Part shown: in pieces, positions 27,001 to 33,000 of the stretch | Layout of the letters: every line of letters begins with the position of its first letter | How positions within the stretch are numbered: position 1 is the stretch's first letter | DNA from: Aquincolibacterium sp041674705 | GTDB lineage: Bacteria > Omnitrophota > Omnitrophia > Omnitrophales > Aquincolibacteriaceae | DNA: 64,000 bases | Direction: 5' to 3' | NCBI GenBank assembly: GCA_041674705.1 | Contig: JBAYVF010000002.1 | Span: forward strand, 62,001 to 126,000 | The notes under the pieces: generated by a model | Database searches by the model: none | Told to the model about the DNA's origin: nothing | What the model saw: the letters and a program-made list of their open reading frames with translations, nothing else | Program-made: the position numbers and the translations under genes

Positions 27001-30000
27001 AGAGATCGGACGCCAGGGATGGAATGCCTTGGTGAATGACATGAACGATCATTTCCGGAACCGGAAAGGCATTTACAGCGTGAAACAGGGCGTCTCGCCT
27101 GTGCTGAGCCATCCGGCGATCATTATTAAAGAAGAAAAGGCTCCCGAGCCTGTTCGAAAAGAAAAGTCCGCGAAGGCCCCCGCCGCTCCCAAGCTCTCTC
27201 TTGTGGTCCCGAGTGTTTCTTCAGAGAAAATTCTTCCGAGGCAGGCTTCGACGTATAAATCAACACCCGGCTATATCTCCCCGTCGTTCCGAGAATCCGA
27301 TGTTTTTGGATCCGAAGAAAAAAATATGACAGTTGCTGAGGCCTTGTCCCTAGTCCGCTCCGAAGCTCGGAACTTTGAAATGGGTCCTGCTCATCGCGCG
27401 TTCGACCATATTTTAAGGAACGGTTTCTCGCATATAGTGGACGATCTTTTTGATGATTCTTCCCTGACCTATGCTTTGAGCCTGCGTCAGGTCGTTAATC
27501 CTGAAGGTCGTCCGCTGACGGCTATTTATGGAGGAGCCGGGGCTGATATTTCAGGAGCTCTTGTGATGCTTGGATCGACGGAGAATTACTTCGTTTCGCA
27601 TTATCAGGATCTTGCCGTTAGCGATCTGCAATGGGTGGCTGATGCGCTCAAGGTCTTGAAGAAACGTGGAGACAATGCGTTATTCACATTAGGAAATACG
27701 GACCAAATGCTGCGTTATCTGAACGCCAAACATCATTTGGGCGGGGCGCATTCTGCGGATGTGCAGATCAAGGTCTATTTGATGATGGGCCTTGTACTCG
27801 AGTTCAATGCTTTGAGGATCCATGATATCCGCGTAGACAGCGAGCTTGGGATTCCGCGCATACGTTTTCAGTGGGACCATTTTGGTCTTCAACCGAAGCA
27901 AGAACACTCGATCCTGTTTATTGACGCGGACATCACCCGTCCGGATCAGTTTCCGGATATTCTCAAAGAAAGGATCAAACAGGGTTTTGATGTCTTTCTG
28001 CTCAAAAGAGGTTATAAGATCGCGGAGTCTTACAGGACGGAAGGGCCGGAGAATTTCATCCGCGCTCTTTACGCCGGCACGTCTGAAGGGGCCTGGTTTG
28101 TGACGGATGACCACTATGTTTCTCATGAGAACAAACTGCCATCCGGTGAAAGGGGGGGCTTTCCTGATGGCGATGCGTCTTTGGATTTTCCTTTGAGAAA
28201 AGACCAGTACGTTGAATTCGATTTACCACAAAACGACGATCTTAAACGCTTGCCAGTGGATCAAAGATACGGAAGATTGTTTAGATTGCGCAAGGTTACA
28301 AACTCCACTAAGCAGATGGCGGATACGGCAGCGACTCCGCCGGCGGACGAAGCCCGAAAAACCGACCTCAGTGGAGCAGGCGAAGCCATCCGCTCCGAAG
28401 TGCGGGCGAAGAAAGATCCCAGGAAAGAATTGTTGGACCGGGAACTCAGGATCCCGCCGGCGGAGCAAAAACAACTGGAAGCCCAAAGTGAGCTGGCGGC
28501 CGATCTTACTTCTGGCGAGGTCGCGGACGGAAGGATGGGGGACCGCTTGCGTGAGATGACGGACGCGCAATTGTTCACGGAGATGGCCGTGGTCCGGCCC
28601 GACAGTGGACGCGAAAGCGCCATATGGCTCATGTTGAATAACTACATGCATGTTTTCCGCACTCACGGGAATCTGAACCGCGACGAGCGGCAGAAGATCC
28701 ACGAGCTCCTGTCGAGTTTTTATGCCGGGAAGTTGGGATCTCATTTTGATCGTAAGAAAATCGATGCGCGCTGGGCGAAGGAAAAGGACAAGGTCCGGCC
28801 GTTCGTCGAAAAGTCGCTGCGGCTTTTCCTTGAGCATTATCCGCTTCTGCAGTACGAGCTCACTCCCGAGGTCATCGAGGCCATTACGGGCATTGGGGTC
28901 GATTACCAGGCGGCATTTGCCGGAAAGATCCGCCGGGGTGAGATCGAAGACGAAAAGGATTATCTGGCGGGTTTTATGAAGGAATTTTTAACGGTCTTAG
29001 GGCCCGGCCCAAGAGATGTCAAAACGGATGTCGAAAAACTCAGCTCGGTCCGCAGCGCGGGCAGGATCGTGATCTTCGAAAGAGTGTCACCGTCTGAATT
29101 CATGGCCAACACGATGTACGCCTTGATCCGGAAGGCCAAGGATCCGTCGGAATTTGGGAAGTATGTGAATGCAATCATCGAATTCATGAGAGCGAACTCC
29201 GATACGATATCGAACGATTACTTCTGCTCCTGGCTGACAAGCGCCGTGAGCCGTTCCAGGAACGTGAAGGCGTTCGAAGCCGCTTTATCACGGAAGGATT
29301 TCGAAAAATATGCCGCGCAGTATACCGCCCGCCGCTCGGAGGAGCGAAGCGAACTCCGCACTGAGAGGAACGGTTTGAAAACCGTTCCCGTACGTGCCGA
29401 AGCGCGGATCCTTCTGATCCTTTTGCTTGTGACGGGAGTTCCCGCTCTTGGTGTCTGGGGCGGTCTGCTTTTAAAACAATGGATGGGACAGCGAAAAGCG
29501 GCTTATGAAAAGAATATGCGCGAGATCTTGCTGCAGGTGCTCGGCAAAGTTCGCTTTGCGTCTAAGGATATCCGGAAATTGGAAAAAGATCTGCAAAGCG
29601 AGATCTACTGGGCTCATTATTTCGCAGCTTCGCCTTATGCGAAGAACCTGCGCGTGGGCGGGAAGCAGGCCACTCTGACGGAAATGAGCTCCAAGGATGC
29701 GTTCATGATCGCACGCTGGATGAAGGAGGCGGTCCAGGCGGTGCATCAATGTGGGGCTGCGAAAAAGCCTGCCGTGAATATTCAATTATGGAGTGCTACA
29801 GATCTCTTCTTTGTCTATGCGAGTTATCTGGCGGGTTATGACTGGGAGTCTGTGATCGATGGGATCGCTGCCAAAGCATCATCCCAGAAGAGCCGGGAGG
29901 CCGAAGCCGCGATTCGTGAGCAGGCGCATCTGTTGGATAACGAGGGCCATGAAGCCCTTGACGCTCTTCATCTTTCACGGGACAGTGGTTATAAAGCCGC

Positions 30001-33000
30001 GCAGAAACAATACCGTCAGTTGGCTCCGCGCTATCATCCTGATCGTAATCCTGGTAACGTGGAGGCTGAGGAACAATTCAAAAAGATCAGCGGCGCGTGG
30101 GATATCCTGAATAGAGCGCCGCGGAAAAAGATCCTTGAAGCGAGGGACCAAGGTCCTGGGGCTCGAGTGAACGTGTTGATCAACAAGGTACAGCAGGAAA
30201 AGATCCGTAGCAAGGTCCTGAAAGACGTGGAAAGAATGGCCCGGGATGTCGGGGACGGTTACGCCCTCCACAGTTCGATGGTCGAAGAGCCGGTTTATTG
30301 GGAGATCTTCGGTTTTTCAAAAGAACAGGCGCTTGCTGCGAGCCAGCTTTTTTTGATCGCCTGGAACCGCGCTTGGGAGGAACTTCATGAAGAGCAGGGG
30401 ACGAACAAACTCAAAAGGAAGGATCTTTTCGAGAGAACTTTTTTGATCCTCAGGCAGACGCCTTATGAGCGTCGATCGAGCCGCCAGGATAACAAGGGGG
30501 TAAAGCTTTTTTCAGTCTCTCCAAAACTTCTTGAAGCTGTTTTTGACGATGCCATCTCTCCGGAAATTGAAGCTTTCCGTTCCGAAGCGCAGAAAGAAAT
30601 TGCGGTGGGTCAATCATTCGCCTTCCAGGACCTGTCGATCGAGATCACCCAGACCGAAGGATTTCCATATGATCTTGAATGGGTCCGCCAGAGGTTTACT
30701 GATTTTCTTTCCGTAAATTACAAGGGTGACCTTCTTGAGATGGAGTTAGCGGAAAGAAAAGCCATAGGACAGCGGAAGGGATACGCTTCTTTCGCAGCGT
30801 CTTCCGATCCGACACCTTGCCATATCTTTCTAAGACCTTTTGCGGGTCACCAGATATTGATGTTTGGTGTGGCGACCAATGGGTCCGATTATAACGAGCA
30901 TTTTATTTCAGGTCGTATTACCAAACGCTCCGAAGCGCGGGGGACACAGCCCTATCGCTGGGTTCGTGCGAAGGAGGGGGATTTGTGTGAATCGGCGAGG
31001 CGGATATGGAATGGGGATGTTGCCGCGCCCGTTTGGGGGGAAGATGTGACCGGTGCGATCATTCATGAGATGGGGAGGTTTGCGCGGGGTCTGAATCAAG
31101 AGATGTATAAGATAGACTACTCGCCTGTTTTTGATTCGCCTTGGCGGCATTTATGGGACATCGTGAGGGAAATGATCCTCAACAAGATCAAGCGGGATCA
31201 TGCGGCGTTGTGGGAAAAATGCGGCGCCCGCGTCCTGAAAATGATTGATGACACGCCTTTTGCAGGCGATGTGAAAGGATTTGAAAACCGGCAGGCCGAA
31301 ATAAATGCAGCCAAGGAAGCTTTTACTGCTCAGCCGGATGCTGAAGTCTTGGAACTCGCCCGGATCGTGGCGAATGATGTCCGGAAAACCCGGGAGGATT
31401 TCGTCCGTCAGGAACCGCCGATCCTTCCCAATATGCTGATGGAACCTTTTATGAAATTAATGGGCGCCTTGCGCGTGATCACCGAGGCAGAACAAATGGA
31501 GGACAAGCAGCGCTCCGAAGTGCGCTTGCCCGCCGACGCTTCAGTGGCGGGGGATGTTCAGGCGCAGTCAAAGGTACTTCCGGAACAGATCGTGTGGGTC
31601 AACGGGGTGGAGAGAAGCGGAGTTCCCAGGATCGCGGCGGTTCAGATGAAGGAAGAAAGTTTTGATGTAAATACGGAAAAGATGGCCGCTATGGTTCAGG
31701 AAATTAAAAGCCAATTTGGGGCCAACGCTCCGGCTCTTGTGATTTTTCCGGAGAGTATCGACAAGGTCCAGGGCCTCGACCGTTACACTCCTGAGAGAGA
31801 GCAGGTAAGAGAAAAAGCTTTGCGCGCCATCGTGGAAAAAACCGGGATAGCTGTTGGCTATGGCCTTGAAAGGATCCCTCCGGCGGGGGCGGAGTACGCG
31901 ACCGTTTCTTATATTGTTATCCAGCCCGATAAAAAGGGAGAACCTGTCAAAACAGAATTTAAAAAGTTTGCGGAGGAGCATGAATCCCGCATCATCTCTT
32001 TAGGCCAGAATTTTAAAATAGCGTTTCTGATCTGCGCGGAAAGTGAAACCGCGCTTCTTTCTTCTGTGTCCGCCCGCGGCGATCTTTCAAAGGCGGATCT
32101 CATTCTAGTTATTGCAAGCACCGACAAGTATGAGGGAAATTTCTGGGCGTCCAAACTTTCGAAGAAGTTCGGAAATAAACCCGTCATGTTCCTGAATTTT
32201 AGCGGCGGGGACAAGTTGCAAAGGCCCGTATCGCGCTATGTGGCCCCCGACCTTCAGGAAACCCTGTTGTCCGGCGAAGAAGGCGTCCTGATCGCCGATC
32301 TTTGGCTAAAAAAAGAAGAAACCAATCTTCCGATGGAGCCTAACTGGAATAATCCGGATCTTTTGGCAGGAGCTCGTGAAGCGTGGAACTATTTTTCGGA
32401 AGTGATCGATTGGACAATCGATGGAACCTCTCAGGAGCGAGTCTGGATGCTTAAACGAGATGGGAGTCTCGGAAAGCAGGAGATCGTTGATATGGTTTTT
32501 ACGCATCTTTTTCACGTCGAGGTGTCCATTATCGGGAGATGGCTGGAAAAGATCAAGGCGGGCGAGGATCCCTGGAAAACGGATGAAGAATTTTCCCAGA
32601 TAGCCAAGAAACGCTTTGAGGGGGCAAAAAAAGGTTTTCGCGACAATCAGAAAACAACAAGGGCATTGCTTAACGCAGAGGTCGGGACGGATGCCGGGAT
32701 TCTGAAACGGTGGAAGGGGACCCGGGATGAACCGGTGCCTTACCAGGCGCGCATTCCGTATCTTATGAATTTATCCTTTAATCCCGCATCTCCGCAGTGG
32801 CGGCCGAAGAACGATTATAGAAAATTCAAAACCGGTGTTGAAAAGATCCTGGAAGTCTGGCCCAAGGTCGAGCAGGCTGTTCAAGCCTATTTTGATTCTA
32901 CGTCTGCTTCGCAACCTTCGACGCCGGAAGAATTTATCTCCACGCAAGGTTCTGAGCTGGCAGCAGAAACGGAAATAAAACAAATTTCTCCGCGCAGCGA

